Below are positions 1 to 8,563 of a stretch of 64,000 nt of DNA, piece after piece. The stretch lies in contig NZ_CP108518.1 of NCBI RefSeq assembly GCF_035989885.1, positions 3,166,501-3,230,500 of the forward strand, given 5' to 3'. This stretch comes from Streptomyces sp. NBC_01232 (GTDB taxonomy: Bacteria > Actinomycetota > Actinomycetes > Streptomycetales > Streptomycetaceae). Every line of letters starts with the position of its first letter. Within the stretch, counting starts at the first letter, position 1. Both the position numbers and the translations under genes were made by a program. The notes under the pieces were generated by a model. That model was not told the origin of the DNA. It did not search any database and saw nothing but the letters and a program-made list of their open reading frames with translations.

Positions 1-256
1 CTCGGTCCTGGCGACGGTCAAGCGCGACCAGATCGAGGGCGCGGGCCAGGACTGGCCCGCCGAGGACGAGGAGGCCTTCAAGGCCCCGGTCCGCGCGCAG
101 TACGAGGAGCAGGGCAACGCCTACTACGCCACCGCGCGGCTGTGGGACGACGGGGTCATCGACCCGATGGAAACCCGGCAGGTGCTGGGACTGGCCCTGA
201 CCGCGTGCGCGAACGCCCCGCTGGGCGACTCGGGCTTCGGCATCTTCCGTATGTGA
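1..256 (+). CDS. Acyl-CoA carboxylase carboxyltransferase (beta) subunit, C-terminal fragment
   Basis: This is the 3' end of a gene that enters from the left edge. About 84 residues can be read in frame from base 2 to the TGA at 254-256, ending in [10 protein letters not shown]. The tail, with [11 protein letters not shown] and a conserved [10 protein letters not shown] end, is typical of the carboxyltransferase subunit of methylcrotonyl- or propionyl-type acyl-CoA carboxylases. The next gene encodes the biotin carboxylase/biotin carrier subunit, followed by HMG-CoA lyase and an acyl-CoA dehydrogenase. That order points to methylcrotonyl-CoA carboxylase of leucine catabolism. Only the C-terminus is visible, so substrate specificity cannot be read. 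Confidence 0.85.
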   Translation, partial: SVLATVKRDQIEGAGQDWPAEDEEAFKAPVRAQYEEQGNAYYATARLWDDGVIDPMETRQVLGLALTACANAPLGDSGFGIFRM

Positions 257-272
257 CGTGAGGACCTCACTG

Positions 273-2300
273 ATGTTCAGCACTGTTCTGGTGGCGAACC
301 GGGGCGAGATCGCGGTCCGGGTCATCCGCACCCTGCGGCAGCTCGGCATCCGCTCCGTGGCCGTCTTCAGCGACGCCGACGCGGACGCCCGCCACGTACG
401 GGAGGCCGACACGGCCGTCCGCATCGGCCCGGCCGCGGCCGCCGAGAGCTACCTCTCGGTGGAGCGGCTGCTGGATGCCGCCCGGCGCACCGGCGCCGAG
501 GCCGTCCACCCCGGCTACGGCTTCCTCGCCGAGAACGCCGCCTTCGCACAGGCCTGCGCCGACGCCGGCCTCGCCTTCATCGGGCCGCCGGCGAGCGCCA
601 TCTCCCTGATGGGCGACAAGATCCGCGCCAAGGAGACCGTGAAGGCGGCGGGCGTGCCCGTCGTACCGGGCTCCTCGGGCAGCGGCCTGACCGACGCCGA
701 ACTGGTCTCCGCCTCCATGGAGATCGGTATGCCGGTGCTGCTGAAGCCCTCGGCGGGCGGCGGCGGCAAGGGCATGCGGCTGGTGCGCGACGAGGCGGTG
801 CTGGCCGAGGAGATCGCGGCGGCCCGCCGCGAGGCGCGGTCCTCCTTCGGCGACGACACGCTGCTCGTCGAGCGGTGGATCGACCGGCCGCGGCACATCG
901 AGATCCAGGTGCTGGCGGACGCCCACGGGAACGTGGTGCACCTCGGCGAGCGCGAGTGCTCGCTGCAGCGCCGCCACCAGAAGGTCATCGAGGAGGCGCC
1001 CTCGGTCCTGCTCGACGAGAAGACCCGTGCGGCGATGGGCGCGGCGGCGGTCGACGCGGCCCGCTCCTGCGGGTACGTGGGCGCGGGCACGGTGGAGTTC
1101 ATCGTCCCGGGCGGTGACCCCTCCTCGTACTACTTCATGGAGATGAACACCCGCCTCCAGGTCGAACACCCGGTGACGGAGCTGATCACCGGACTGGACC
1201 TGGTGGAGCTCCAGCTCCGGGTGGCGTCCGGCGAACCGCTGGGCTTCGACCAGTCCGACGTGACGCTGACCGGGCACGCCATCGAGGCCCGCGTCTGCGC
1301 GGAGGATCCGGCGCGCGGTTTCCTGCCGTCCGGCGGCACCGTCCTGGCCCTGACCGAGCCCTCGAGCGGTGCGGTGCGCACGGACTCCGGGCTGACGGCG
1401 GGCGTGCCGGTGGGCTCGACGTACGACCCGATGCTGTCGAAGGTCATCGTCCACGGCCCGGACCGGCCGACGGCCCTGCGCATGCTGCGCGCGGCCCTGG
1501 CCGACACCGTGATCCTGGGCGTCCAGACCAACGCGGGCTTCCTGCGCAGGCTGCTGGCGCACCCGGACGTGGTCTCGGGCGACCTGGACACGGGCCTGGT
1601 CGAGCGCGACCTGCCGTCCCTCCTGCCGGAGGGGGTCCCGGACGAGGTGTACGCCACGGCGGCCCTGCTGGCGCAGCCCCTTCCGGGAGCGGACCGCAAC
1701 GGCTGGACCGACCCGTTCGACGCCGCCAGCGGCTGGCGCCTGGGCGGCACGCCCGCGTGGACCGTGCACCACTTCCGCCTGCCGGGCCAGGACCCGGTCA
1801 CCATCGAAACGCGGCTCAGCGCAGCGGGTTCAGCCTCGCGGGCGTCTGAGGTGCGGGGTCCGGGGCAGAGCTCCGGCGCACCGGCCCGCGGCCGGATCCT
1901 CAGCCGCACCCCGGACACCGTCACCGTCGAACTCGACGGCGTCACGCACCGCTTCAGCCACGCCGCCTCCCCGGAGGGGACCTGGCTCGGCCGCGACGCC
2001 GACAGCTGGCACGTCCAGTCGTACGACCCTGTCGTGGCGAACCTCGGCGGAGCCGGACACGGCGGCGCGAACACCCTCGCCGCCCCCATGCCCGGCACCG
2101 TCACCGTGGTCAAGGTGGCCGTCGGCGACACGGTCACGGCCGGGCAGAGCCTCCTGGTCGTCGAGGCGATGAAGATGGAGCACGTCATCTCCGCCCCGCA
2201 CGCCGGCACGGTCACCGAGCTGGACGTCACGCCCGGCACCACCGTCGCCATGGACCAGATCCTGGCCGTCGTCACCCCGGACGAGGAGGAGGCCGCGTGA
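273..2300 (+). CDS. Acyl-CoA (methylcrotonyl-type) carboxylase alpha subunit: biotin carboxylase plus biotin carrier
   Basis: The protein catalyses ATP-dependent carboxylation of its own biotin and hands the carboxyl group to the beta subunit encoded just upstream. The order is an N-terminal biotin carboxylase domain (VLVANRGEIAVRV), an ATP-grasp domain with the glycine-rich loop GGGGKGMR, a linker of about 150 residues, and a C-terminal biotinyl domain with VVEAMKMEH, the biotinylated lysine being about residue 634. The open frame extends to a GTG at 258. The ATG at 273 is preferred because AGGA (261-264) lies 8 nt upstream and the family starts close to VLVANRGE. It lies 16 nt after the beta-subunit stop and overlaps the HMG-CoA lyase start (GTGA), so the genes form one operon. 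Neighbours favour methylcrotonyl-CoA as substrate. Confidence 0.93.
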   Translation: MFSTVLVANRGEIAVRVIRTLRQLGIRSVAVFSDADADARHVREADTAVRIGPAAAAESYLSVERLLDAARRTGAEAVHPGYGFLAENAAFAQACADAGLAFIGPPASAISLMGDKIRAKETVKAAGVPVVPGSSGSGLTDAELVSASMEIGMPVLLKPSAGGGGKGMRLVRDEAVLAEEIAAARREARSSFGDDTLLVERWIDRPRHIEIQVLADAHGNVVHLGERECSLQRRHQKVIEEAPSVLLDEKTRAAMGAAAVDAARSCGYVGAGTVEFIVPGGDPSSYYFMEMNTRLQVEHPVTELITGLDLVELQLRVASGEPLGFDQSDVTLTGHAIEARVCAEDPARGFLPSGGTVLALTEPSSGAVRTDSGLTAGVPVGSTYDPMLSKVIVHGPDRPTALRMLRAALADTVILGVQTNAGFLRRLLAHPDVVSGDLDTGLVERDLPSLLPEGVPDEVYATAALLAQPLPGADRNGWTDPFDAASGWRLGGTPAWTVHHFRLPGQDPVTIETRLSAAGSASRASEVRGPGQSSGAPARGRILSRTPDTVTVELDGVTHRFSHAASPEGTWLGRDADSWHVQSYDPVVANLGGAGHGGANTLAAPMPGTVTVVKVAVGDTVTAGQSLLVVEAMKMEHVISAPHAGTVTELDVTPGTTVAMDQILAVVTPDEEEAA

Positions 2301-3235
2301 ACAGGCTGCCCATGAACGTCCCGGCCCCCGGCCTCCCGGCCCGGGTCCGCATCCACGAGGTCGGCGCCCGCGACGGCCTGCAGAACGAGAAGACCGCCGT
2401 CCCCACGGCCGTCAAGGCGGAGTTCATCCACCGCCTCGCGGCCGCCGGACTGCGCACCATCGAGGCCACCAGCTTCGTGCACCCCAAGTGGGTGCCCCAA
2501 CTGGCCGACGCGGAGGAGCTGTTCCCGCAGCTCGCCGACGTCGGGGCGGAGCTGCCCGTCCTCGTCCCCAACGAGCGCGGCCTCGACCGCGCCCTCGCCC
2601 TCGGCGCCCGGCGCATCGCGGTCTTCGGTTCGGCCACCGAGACCTTCGCCTCCCGCAACCTCAACCGCACCGTGGCCGAGTCCCTCGCCATGTTCGAGCC
2701 GGTCGTGGCCCGGGCCAAGGAGGGTGACGCACCGGCGCACGTGCGCGGCTACCTCTCCATGTGCTTCGGCGACCCCTGGGAGGGTCCGGTCCCGGTCCAC
2801 CAGGTCGTCTCCGTGGCCAAGGCCCTGCTGGACATGGGCTGCGACGAGCTGAGCCTCGGCGACACGATCGGCGTGGCCACGCCGGGCCATGTCCGGGCGC
2901 TGCTCGCCGCGCTGAACGAGGCCGGTGTCACGACCGACCGGATCGGCGTGCACTTCCACGACACCTACGGCCAGGCCCTGTCCAACACCCTTGCCGCGCT
3001 CCAGCACGGGGTGACCACCGTGGACGCCTCCGCAGGCGGCCTCGGCGGATGCCCGTACGCGAAGAGCGCCACCGGCAACCTCGCGACCGAGGACCTGGTG
3101 TGGATGCTCGACGGCCTCGGCATCGAGACCGGGGTCGACCTGGCCGCCCTCACCGCCACGAGCGTGTGGATGGCCGAACAGCTGGGACGCCCCAGCCCCT
3201 CCCGTACCGTCCGCGCCCTCTCCCACAAGGAGTAG
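2297..3235 (+). CDS. mvaB: Hydroxymethylglutaryl-CoA lyase
   Basis: It cleaves HMG-CoA to acetoacetate and acetyl-CoA, the last step of leucine degradation. The 312-residue protein has the HMGL-like TIM-barrel signatures: EVGARDGLQNEK near the N-terminus (metal and substrate binding), FHDTYGQAL, and the catalytic cysteine loop GGLGGCPYAKSATGN near the C-terminus. Length matches bacterial HMG-CoA lyases. The GTG start overlaps the stop of the upstream carboxylase gene by four bases, implying translational coupling. An ATG at codon 6 is an alternative start. The acyl-CoA dehydrogenase follows after 7 nt. Confidence 0.93.
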   Translation: MNRLPMNVPAPGLPARVRIHEVGARDGLQNEKTAVPTAVKAEFIHRLAAAGLRTIEATSFVHPKWVPQLADAEELFPQLADVGAELPVLVPNERGLDRALALGARRIAVFGSATETFASRNLNRTVAESLAMFEPVVARAKEGDAPAHVRGYLSMCFGDPWEGPVPVHQVVSVAKALLDMGCDELSLGDTIGVATPGHVRALLAALNEAGVTTDRIGVHFHDTYGQALSNTLAALQHGVTTVDASAGGLGGCPYAKSATGNLATEDLVWMLDGLGIETGVDLAALTATSVWMAEQLGRPSPSRTVRALSHKE

Positions 3236-3242
3236 TCACACC

Positions 3243-4406
3243 ATGTCCCTCGACCACCGGCTCACCCCTGAGCACGAGGAACTCCGCCGCACCGTGGAGG
3301 CGTTCGCGCACGACGTCGTCGCCCCGAAGATCGGCGACCTGTACGAGCGGCACGAGTTCCCCTACGAGATCGTCGCCGAGATGGGCCGCATGGGCCTGTT
3401 CGGCCTGCCGTTCCCGGAGGAGTACGGCGGCATGGGCGGGGACTACCTCGCCCTCGGCATCGCCCTGGAGGAGCTGGCCCGCGTCGACTCCTCGGTCGCG
3501 ATCACCCTGGAGGCCGGGGTCTCCCTCGGCGCCATGCCGATCTACCTCTTCGGCTCCGAGGAGCAGAAGCAGCAGTGGCTGCCGAAGATGTGCTCCGGCG
3601 AGATCCTCGGCGCCTTCGGCCTGACCGAGCCGGGCGCCGGCTCCGACGCGGGCGGTACCCGCACCACCGCCGTCCGCGAGGGCGACGAGTGGGTGATCAA
3701 CGGCTCGAAGTGCTTCATCACCAACTCCGGTACGGACATCACCGGTCTGGTCACGGTCACCGCCGTGACGGGCCGCAAGGCGGACGGCCGCCCGGAGATC
3801 TCCTCGATCATCGTCCCGTCCGGCACCCCGGGCTTCACGGTGGCCGCCCCGTACTCGAAGGTCGGCTGGAACTCCTCGGACACCCGCGAGCTGTCCTTCG
3901 ACGGCGTACGGGTGCCCCTCGCCAACCTGGTGGGCCAGGAGGGCCGCGGCTACGCGCAGTTCCTGCGGATCCTCGACGAGGGCCGCATCGCCATCTCGGC
4001 GCTTGCGACCGGTCTCGCGCAGGGCTGTGTCGACGAGTCGGTGAAGTACGCCAAGGAGCGGCACGCCTTCGGCAAGGCGATCGGCGACAACCAGGCCATC
4101 CAGTTCAAGCTGGCCGACATGGAGATGCGCGCCCACATGGCCCGCATCGGCTGGCGCGACGCGGCCTCGCGGCTGGTGGCCGGGGAGCCGTTCAAGAAGG
4201 AGGCGGCGATCGCGAAGCTGTACTCCTCGACGGTCGCCGTCGACAACGCGCGCGAGGCGACCCAGATCCACGGCGGCTACGGGTTCATGAACGAGTACCC
4301 GGTGGCCCGGATGTGGCGGGACTCCAAGATCCTGGAGATCGGCGAGGGCACGAGCGAGGTCCAGCGCATGCTGATCGCCCGTGAACTGGGCTTCGCCGCC
4401 GGCTGA
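3243..4406 (+). CDS. acdH: Acyl-CoA dehydrogenase (isovaleryl/short-branched type)
   Basis: This FAD-dependent enzyme introduces the alpha-beta double bond into an acyl-CoA. The 387-residue protein has the family layout: a helical N-terminal domain, the FAD/substrate loop GLTEPGAGSDA, and a C-terminal helical bundle ending in the catalytic-base signature ILEIGEGTSEVQRM with the glutamate at about residue 368. Its place after MCC subunits and HMG-CoA lyase suggests isovaleryl-CoA or related branched substrates. The gene resembles, from memory, acdH of S. coelicolor, which acts on several short acyl-CoAs. It is the last gene of the operon. The following 500 bp contain no gene. Confidence 0.9.
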   Translation: MSLDHRLTPEHEELRRTVEAFAHDVVAPKIGDLYERHEFPYEIVAEMGRMGLFGLPFPEEYGGMGGDYLALGIALEELARVDSSVAITLEAGVSLGAMPIYLFGSEEQKQQWLPKMCSGEILGAFGLTEPGAGSDAGGTRTTAVREGDEWVINGSKCFITNSGTDITGLVTVTAVTGRKADGRPEISSIIVPSGTPGFTVAAPYSKVGWNSSDTRELSFDGVRVPLANLVGQEGRGYAQFLRILDEGRIAISALATGLAQGCVDESVKYAKERHAFGKAIGDNQAIQFKLADMEMRAHMARIGWRDAASRLVAGEPFKKEAAIAKLYSSTVAVDNAREATQIHGGYGFMNEYPVARMWRDSKILEIGEGTSEVQRMLIARELGFAAG

Positions 4407-4842
4407 CCCGAACGCACCGCCGCCCGGCGCGGGTGCCCGCACCCGCGCCGGAGCCGGCGCCTCCTCGGCCGCCTCCTCGGACGCCCGCGCGGCCGCCCCT
4501 GCGCCTCCGCGCCTCCGCACCCCCGCGCCTCCGCGCCTCCGCGCCTCCGCGCCTCCGCGCCTCCGCGCCGACGAGCATCTTCGCTCCGCCCCGGAGGCCC
4601 CTGAGGCCCCAAAGCGCCCGTACCTGCTGCGTCCTGCTCCCCGGAACGACGACCGGCAGCCGCAGGGCGGCATGCCGTTCCGCGCCCTCCCCGGTGGAAG
4701 GCCGCCGGATCCGTCCCCGGCATGATGATGCCCGGTCGGCCCGCGACGCCCGCGCCGTCACCACTGCCCCGGCGGACGTGCCCCACCTCGCGAGAAGTGA
4801 TCCACCTCACGGATGGATCTTGCCCCGCCTCTGGACATACCC
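4407..4842. other. Intergenic region with an octamer tandem repeat
   Basis: This gap before the iron box carries no convincing gene. Open frames on both strands translate to Arg/Pro/Ala-rich repeats with no family features. It contains an 8-bp tandem repeat (listed separately) flanked by imperfect CTCC-rich sequence. Confidence 0.6.
4501..4569. repeat. Octamer tandem repeat, unit GCGCCTCC
   Basis: Eight consecutive units of 8 bp run from 4501 to 4564, followed by a partial unit. Seven are exact GCGCCTCC and the third is degenerate (GCACCCCC). The period is not a multiple of three, so unit gain or loss would shift any reading frame, supporting non-coding status. Confidence 0.85.
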
Positions 4843-4861
4843 TTAGGTTAGGCTAACCTTC
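4843..4861. promoter_or_regulatory. Iron box (DmdR1/IdeR operator) of desE
   Basis: TTAGGTTAGGCTAACCTTC matches the 19-bp actinobacterial iron box (consensus TTAGGTTAGGCTAACCTAA) at all but the last bases. It lies about 50 bp upstream of the desE ATG. DmdR1 bound to Fe(II) would be expected to repress transcription from here when iron is sufficient. Confidence 0.93.
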
Positions 4862-4911
4862 TCAGCGAACGGCCCAGCGGCCACCCTGCACGCACGAAAG
4901 CAGACATCGAC

Positions 4912-5949
4912 ATGCCCAAGTCCCGCACCTCCTCCTTCACTCGCCGCGGCTTCGTCGCAGCGGGTGGCGCCCTCGGCCTCGTCGCGGTCCTCGCCGCGTG
5001 CGGTGGCACCGACAAGGCGAAGGGTGACGGCGGCAAGGACAACGGCGCCGCGGCCGCCGGTGCCTGGACCTTCAAGGACGACCTCGGCAAGGACGTCAGC
5101 AGCCCGGCCAAGCCGAAGAACATCGTCGCCTTCACCGGCACCGCCGCCGCGCTGTACGACTACGGCGTCACGGTCAAGGGCGTGTTCGGCCCGACCAAGA
5201 CCGCCGACGGCAAGCCCGACGTCCAGGCCGGCTCGCTGGACATCTCCAAGGTCGAGATCCTCGGCAACGTCTACGACGAGTTCAACGTCGAGAAGTTCGC
5301 GGCCCTCCAGCCCGACCTGCTGGTCACCAACAGCTGGGACGGCACCTACTGGTACGTGCCGGAGGCCTCGAAGGACAAGATCCTCGGTCTCGCCCCGCAC
5401 GCCGCGATCAAGGTGGGCGGCGACGTCACCCTCGACAAGGCGCTGGAGCGCACCGCGGAGCTCGCCAAGTCCCTGGGCGCCGACCTGAACTCCAAGAAGA
5501 CCGTGGACTCCAAGGCCCGCTTCGAGGCCGCCGCCGCGAAGGTGCGCGAGGCCACCAAGGCCAACCCGGGCGTCAAGGTGCTCGTCGGCTCCGGCTCGGA
5601 CGCGCTCTTCTACGCCTCCACCCCGGACACCTCGGCCGACCTGAAGTACTTCAAGCAGCTCGGCGTCGAGTTCGTCACCCCGGACAAGCTGGACGAGGGC
5701 GGCTTCTTCGAGGGCCTCAGCTGGGAGAACGCCGGCAAGTACAAGGCCGACGTCATCCTGCTCGACAACCGCACCGGCACCCTGCAGCCCGAGCAGCTGA
5801 AGGACCGGCCGACCTGGGCCGAGCTGCCCGCCGTCAAGGCCGGTCAGGTCACCCCCCGCGTGACCGAGCCCATCTACTCGTACGACAAGTGCGCGCAGAT
5901 CCTCGAGGACCTCGCGAAGTCCATCCAGAACGCCAAGAAGGTCAGCTGA
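4912..5949 (+). CDS. desE: Ferrioxamine ABC-transporter substrate-binding lipoprotein
   Basis: The protein binds ferric hydroxamate siderophores (ferrioxamines) outside the membrane and delivers them to an ABC importer. It is 345 residues. The N-terminus has a twin-arginine-like segment (TRRGFVA) and a lipobox (VLAAC, lipidated Cys at residue 30). The rest has the class III (FhuD/BtuF) periplasmic-binding pattern with a long central helix and no ABC components nearby. The iron box immediately upstream implies iron repression. Together with desF it precedes desABCD, the gene order known for desferrioxamine loci. Confidence 0.9.
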   Translation: MPKSRTSSFTRRGFVAAGGALGLVAVLAACGGTDKAKGDGGKDNGAAAAGAWTFKDDLGKDVSSPAKPKNIVAFTGTAAALYDYGVTVKGVFGPTKTADGKPDVQAGSLDISKVEILGNVYDEFNVEKFAALQPDLLVTNSWDGTYWYVPEASKDKILGLAPHAAIKVGGDVTLDKALERTAELAKSLGADLNSKKTVDSKARFEAAAAKVREATKANPGVKVLVGSGSDALFYASTPDTSADLKYFKQLGVEFVTPDKLDEGGFFEGLSWENAGKYKADVILLDNRTGTLQPEQLKDRPTWAELPAVKAGQVTPRVTEPIYSYDKCAQILEDLAKSIQNAKKVS

Positions 5950-6014
5950 CCCCGGGCGCCCGGTGACCCCGGGCGCCACGCAGGCCGTTCCGACTTCCAG
6001 GGGGACCTCTCCGC

Positions 6015-6917
6015 ATGACCGACACCGCATCCGACGCCGCCCCGGCCGTCGCCCACTTCCGGTTCTTCGAGCTCGAAGTGGTCCGCACGCTCCGGCTCGG
6101 CCACTCGTTCCTGCGGGTCACGTTCGGCGGGGAGTCCCTCGAGGGATTCCGCTCGGGCGGCTTCGACCAGAGCCTGTCGCTCTTCCTGCCCGCGTCCGGA
6201 CGCGAGCACACGGTGCTCCCGTCCACGGACGAGGACACCTGGTTCGCCGCCTGGCGCGCGATGCCGGACGAGGAGCGGCCGGTGATGCGCTCCTACACGG
6301 TGCGCGAACAGCGCCGTACGCCCGAGGGTGCGGACGAGGTCGACATCGACTTCGTCCTCCACGGGGACACCGGCCCGGCGTCCCGCTGGGCCGGGCAGGC
6401 CGTGGCCGGCCGCCGGATCCTGGCGATCGGACCGGCCGTCGCGGAGAACAAGTCCGTACGCTTCCAGCCGCCGGCCGACACCGACGCGATCTGGATGTAC
6501 GCGGACGAGACCGCCCTGCCGGCCGCGGCCGCGATCCTGGACCGGCTGCCCGCCGGGACCGGCGTCAGGGCCTGGTTCGAGGTCCCGCACGAGGACGACC
6601 GGATCGAGCTGGCGGCGCCCGCCGACGCGGACATCACCTGGATCGTGCGCGAGAGCGAGGGCCGGGAGCGGACGGAGCAGGTGCTGAGCGTGCTGCGCGC
6701 GGCCGGACCGGTTGCCGCCGAAGCCCCGTACGCCTGGCTCGCCGGCGAGGCCGGCACGATCCGCTCGGTGCGCCGCCACTTCGTGCAGGAACGATCCGTC
6801 GACCGCCGCGCGGTGCGCTTCACCGGCTACTGGCGACTCGGCGCGAGCGAGGAGCAGCTCCTCGCGGAGGCGTACGCGGGCAAGGCTCCGAGCGAGGACC
6901 CGACGTCCGAGCTGTAG
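6015..6917 (+). CDS. desF: Siderophore-interacting protein (FAD-dependent ferric-siderophore reductase)
   Basis: It probably reduces ferrioxamine-bound Fe(III) to release iron in the cytoplasm. The 300-residue protein has the SIP-family order: an N-terminal FAD-binding beta-barrel with the RSYTVREQR flavin motif, then a C-terminal NAD(P)H-binding domain (ADETALPAAAAIL) ending in a conserved SVDRRAVRFTGYWRLG segment. Start ATG 6015 has a GGGGGA ribosome site about 9 nt upstream. It lies 65 bp after desE with no terminator between, so both are likely transcribed from the upstream iron box. A strong terminator follows. Confidence 0.9.
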   Translation: MTDTASDAAPAVAHFRFFELEVVRTLRLGHSFLRVTFGGESLEGFRSGGFDQSLSLFLPASGREHTVLPSTDEDTWFAAWRAMPDEERPVMRSYTVREQRRTPEGADEVDIDFVLHGDTGPASRWAGQAVAGRRILAIGPAVAENKSVRFQPPADTDAIWMYADETALPAAAAILDRLPAGTGVRAWFEVPHEDDRIELAAPADADITWIVRESEGRERTEQVLSVLRAAGPVAAEAPYAWLAGEAGTIRSVRRHFVQERSVDRRAVRFTGYWRLGASEEQLLAEAYAGKAPSEDPTSEL

Positions 6918-6945
6918 CCAACTCGCATTCACGGCAGACCAGTTG

Positions 6946-6979
6946 AGATGGGCCCTGGCTTTCCAGCCAGGGCCCATCT
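6946..6979 (+). terminator. Rho-independent-like terminator after desF
   Basis: A perfect 15-bp stem (6946-6960 with 6965-6979) and a TTCC loop are followed by GTATTTGG. It separates desEF from the iron box and start of desABCD. Confidence 0.85.
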
Positions 6980-6995
6980 GTATTTGGCCAATCGA

Positions 6996-7014
6996 TAAGG
7001 TTAGGCTAACCTAA
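6996..7014. promoter_or_regulatory. Iron box (DmdR1/IdeR operator) of desABCD
   Basis: TAAGGTTAGGCTAACCTAA is a near-perfect 19-bp iron box centred about 62 bp upstream of the desA ATG. It gives the biosynthetic genes their own iron-repressed promoter, independent of desEF. Confidence 0.94.
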
Positions 7015-7066
7015 ACGACGCACGCCACACCCCCGCCCCCTTCTGCCCCTGCCCGGAGGAAAGTTG

Positions 7067-8563
7067 ATGCGCTCGCATCTGCTGAACGAGACGACCGCGG
7101 ACCTCTACCGGCGCTCCGTCACCGAGGGCGTCGACCGTGTCGCCGCCAAACTCGCGACCACGGAGCGGCCCCACACCGGTATATCCGTCGACGAACTCGC
7201 CCCGGTCATCAACGGAATCGACCTGGACAAGCCGCTCGAGGACGCGGCCGCCGTCCTGGACGAGCTGGAGGACGTCTACCTGCGCGACGCGGTGTACTTC
7301 CACCACCCGCGCTACCTGGGCCACCTCAACTGCCCGGTCGTCATACCCGCCGTGCTCGGCGAGGCGATCCTCTCGGCCGTCAACTCCTCGCTCGACACCT
7401 GGGACCAGTCCATCGGCGGCACGCTGATCGAGCGCCGCCTCATCGACTGGACCACCGAGCGCATCGGCCTCGGCCCGGCCGCGGACGGCATCTTCACCTC
7501 CGGCGGCAGCCAGTCCAACTTCCACGCCCTGCTCCTCGCCCGTGACGAGGCCTGCCGGCTCGTCATGAAGAAGGCTCTCGACGAGGGACGCGAGCTCACC
7601 AAGGCCGAACTCCTGCCGAAGCTGCGCATCTTCACCTCCGAGGCCAGCCACTTCAGCGTCCAGAAGTCCGCCGCCATGCTCGGACTCGGCTACGAGGCCG
7701 TCATCTCCGTCCCGGTCGACCGCAACCGCCGGATGGACACCGCGGTGCTCGCCCTGGAACTGGAGGAGTGCGCCGCCGAGGGCCTCTTCCCGATGGCCGT
7801 CGTCGCCACCGCCGGCACCACCGACTTCGGGTCCATCGACCCGCTCCCCGAGATCGCCCGCCTGGCCGACGAGCACTCCGCGTGGATGCACGTGGACGCC
7901 GCCTACGGCTGCGGACTGCTGGTCTCCCCGACCCGCCGGCACCTCCTCGACGGCATCGAGCGCGCCGACTCGGTCACCGTCGACTACCACAAGTCGTTCT
8001 TCCAGCCGGTCAGCTCCAGCGCCATGCTGGTGCGCGACCGCGACACCCTCAAGCACGCCACGTACCACGCGGACTACCTCAACCCGCGCCGCATGGCCGA
8101 GGAGCGCATCCCCAACCAGGTCGACAAGTCCATCCAGACCACGCGCCGGTTCGACGCGCTCAAGCTCTGGGTGACCCTGCGCGTCATGGGCGCCGACGGT
8201 GTCGGCTCGCTCTTCGACGAGGTCATCGACCTGGCCGCGGCCGGCTGGGACATCATCGACGCCGACCCGCGCTTCGAGGTCGTCGTCAAGCCGCAGATCT
8301 CCACCCTCGTCTTCCGCTACGTCCCCCAGGACGGCGAAGACATCCGCGCCGACCTGGTCGACGAGGCCAACCTGCACGCCCGCAAGGCCCTGTTCGCCTC
8401 CGGTGAGGCCGTCGTGGCCGGCACCAAGGTGGACGGGAAGCAGTACCTGAAGTTCACCCTCCTCAACCCGCAGACCACGACGGCCGACATCACCGCCGTC
8501 CTCGACCTTCTCGCCGCACATGCCGAGCAGTTCCTGGGAGAATCCCTTGCCCTCCACCGCTGA
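7067..8563 (+). CDS. desA: Lysine decarboxylase (PLP-dependent), desferrioxamine biosynthesis
   Basis: It decarboxylates L-lysine to cadaverine, the first step to desferrioxamine. The 498-residue protein is a group II PLP decarboxylase with conserved segments [13 protein letters not shown] (phosphate binding), [20 protein letters not shown] and [10 protein letters not shown], where Lys309 forms the internal aldimine. Start ATG 7067 is preferred over the in-frame TTG at 7064 because GGAGGA (7055-7060) is 6 nt upstream. The stop overlaps the likely desB start. Regulation by the iron box at 6996 is expected. Confidence 0.95.
   Translation: MRSHLLNETTADLYRRSVTEGVDRVAAKLATTERPHTGISVDELAPVINGIDLDKPLEDAAAVLDELEDVYLRDAVYFHHPRYLGHLNCPVVIPAVLGEAILSAVNSSLDTWDQSIGGTLIERRLIDWTTERIGLGPAADGIFTSGGSQSNFHALLLARDEACRLVMKKALDEGRELTKAELLPKLRIFTSEASHFSVQKSAAMLGLGYEAVISVPVDRNRRMDTAVLALELEECAAEGLFPMAVVATAGTTDFGSIDPLPEIARLADEHSAWMHVDAAYGCGLLVSPTRRHLLDGIERADSVTVDYHKSFFQPVSSSAMLVRDRDTLKHATYHADYLNPRRMAEERIPNQVDKSIQTTRRFDALKLWVTLRVMGADGVGSLFDEVIDLAAAGWDIIDADPRFEVVVKPQISTLVFRYVPQDGEDIRADLVDEANLHARKALFASGEAVVAGTKVDGKQYLKFTLLNPQTTTADITAVLDLLAAHAEQFLGESLALHR

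Noticed and set aside
1130..3226. Long reverse-strand open frame (698 codons) opposite the carboxylase and lyase genes
   Set aside because: High-GC codon bias leaves the antisense frame open; its translation shows no domain and the plus-strand genes have full family motifs.
4501..4569. Possible CRISPR or minisatellite gene
   Set aside because: Units are contiguous 8-mers with no spacers.
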